Source: Skermanella aerolata KACC 11604 (GTDB lineage Bacteria; Pseudomonadota; Alphaproteobacteria; Azospirillales; Azospirillaceae). From it: 64,000 bases of DNA. The stretch is from contig NZ_AVFK01000001.1 of the NCBI RefSeq assembly GCF_000936425.1, positions 1 through 64,000 of the forward strand, written 5' to 3'. Both the position numbers and the translations under genes were made by a program. Below the pieces are notes generated by a model. It ran no database searches, was not told the DNA's origin, and saw only the letters and a list, made by a program, of their open reading frames with translations. Within the stretch, counting starts at the first letter, position 1; each line of letters begins with the position of its first letter. Shown here one piece after another: positions 63,566 to 64,000 of the stretch.

Positions 63566-64000
63566 ATGAAGCGTACCGTTTTGGCGACCGTCGCACTTGG
63601 CGCCCTGCTGACCGCCGCGGTTCCGGTGTTCGCCCAGGGCGGTCCGGGTGGACCGGGTGGAGACGGCCCCGGCCCGCGCATGGAGCGTATGTGCGAGAAT
63701 CACGATGCCATGGTGGCCGGCGGCCTTGCCTTTGCCGAAACCCGGCTGAAGATCACCGACGCGCAGCGCCCGGCCTGGGACAAGTTCGCCACCGCCGTCA
63801 AGAACAGCGACGGCGCCATGGCGAAGCGCTGTGCCGATCCCGCGAAGATGAAGCCGCCGGCGAACCTTCCGGAGCGTGCCCAGCGCATGGAAGAGATGCT
63901 AACAGCGCGGCTGGAGCAGATCCGGCAGGTCCGTCCCGCCCTGGATGAGGTTTACGCCACCTTCACGGACGAGCAGAAGAAGACCGCCGACGAGATGGTC
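63566..64000 (+). CDS. Spy/CpxP-like periplasmic protein, N-terminal part (runs off the window end)
   Basis: The visible 145 residues start with a signal peptide (MKRTVLATVALGALLTAAV to about FAQG) and continue with a Gly/Pro-rich linker and a helical region with two LTxxQ-like motifs (LKITDAQRP; ATFTDEQKK). That is the pattern of Spy/CpxP stress chaperones. The ATG at 63566 has GGAGAG 6 nt upstream; an ATG six bases earlier is too close to it. It is divergent from the OmpR/EnvZ-type pair and probably regulated by it. The C-terminus is outside the window. Confidence 0.8.
   Translation, partial: MKRTVLATVALGALLTAAVPVFAQGGPGGPGGDGPGPRMERMCENHDAMVAGGLAFAETRLKITDAQRPAWDKFATAVKNSDGAMAKRCADPAKMKPPANLPERAQRMEEMLTARLEQIRQVRPALDEVYATFTDEQKKTADEMV

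Overview
The window is GC-rich, densely packed chromosomal DNA of an alphaproteobacterium. The gene content fits Rhodospirillales or Azospirillaceae (Azospirillum/Skermanella type). That placement is an inference from gene families and codon use, because no rRNA or tRNA gene is present. The signs are a ROK-regulated sugar ABC transporter joined to an Entner-Doudoroff operon, alphaproteobacterial ExbB/ExbD/TonB, and a large cobalamin locus with BluB.

Region 1 (1-6.7 kb) is iron acquisition. A leftward exbB-exbD-tonB operon (tonB cut by the window edge) faces a rightward catecholate-type TonB-dependent receptor, a PiuC/YbiX-type dioxygenase, a PepSY membrane protein and a haem-ligating bacterioferritin subunit that lacks most ferroxidase ligands. 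Region 2 (7.1-17.2 kb) is one leftward sugar module: ROK regulator, ATPase, permease, binding protein, a terminator-like hairpin, PfkB sugar kinase, zwf, edd and eda. Together they make a route from uptake to KDPG cleavage. Region 3 (17.4-25.5 kb) is mixed: a GcvA-like LysR, a class II aldolase-family enzyme, an orphan TRAP binding protein, a luciferase-like oxidoreductase, cytochrome c', a diheme cytochrome c and a metallophosphoesterase. Region 4 (25.6-31.1 kb) is signalling: a multi-PAS histidine kinase overlapping a REC-DUF3369-HD-GYP regulator, convergent with a cNMP-EAL protein. Both output domains are predicted to degrade c-di-GMP. A small helix-hairpin-helix protein and an acetoacetate-decarboxylase-like protein follow.

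Region 5 (32.7-34.8 kb) is thiC behind a TPP riboswitch. Region 6 (34.8-60.5 kb) is a nearly complete adenosylcobalamin locus with three cobalamin riboswitches. They precede cobU-cobW-cobN-cobO-cobQ, cbiX-cobH-cobL-cobI-cbiG/cobJ-cobM (leftward), and the cobalt importer cbiMNQO. Also here are cobD-cobB-cobA, a cbiD-cobK fusion and cobC-bluB. A copy of every enzyme of the early-cobalt ('anaerobic') corrin ring pathway from cobalt insertion to the a,c-diamide can be recognised, yet CobN (late-cobalt chelatase) and the oxygen-using BluB sit beside them. The locus is interrupted at 42.5-44.4 kb by palindromic repeats, an orphan antitoxin with a broken toxin remnant, and an MFS transporter.

Region 7 (60.5-64 kb) has an aspartyl/asparaginyl hydroxylase-like protein, an OmpR/EnvZ-type two-component pair and, divergently, a Spy/CpxP-like periplasmic protein cut by the window end. 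CpxR-like GTAAC repeats lie between them. No CRISPR array, prophage, insertion sequence, rRNA or tRNA was seen. The most notable items are the mosaic cobalamin pathway with two gene fusions, the ferroxidase-deficient bacterioferritin, a divergent promoter/riboswitch overlap, several palindromic repeat families and the decayed toxin-antitoxin locus.
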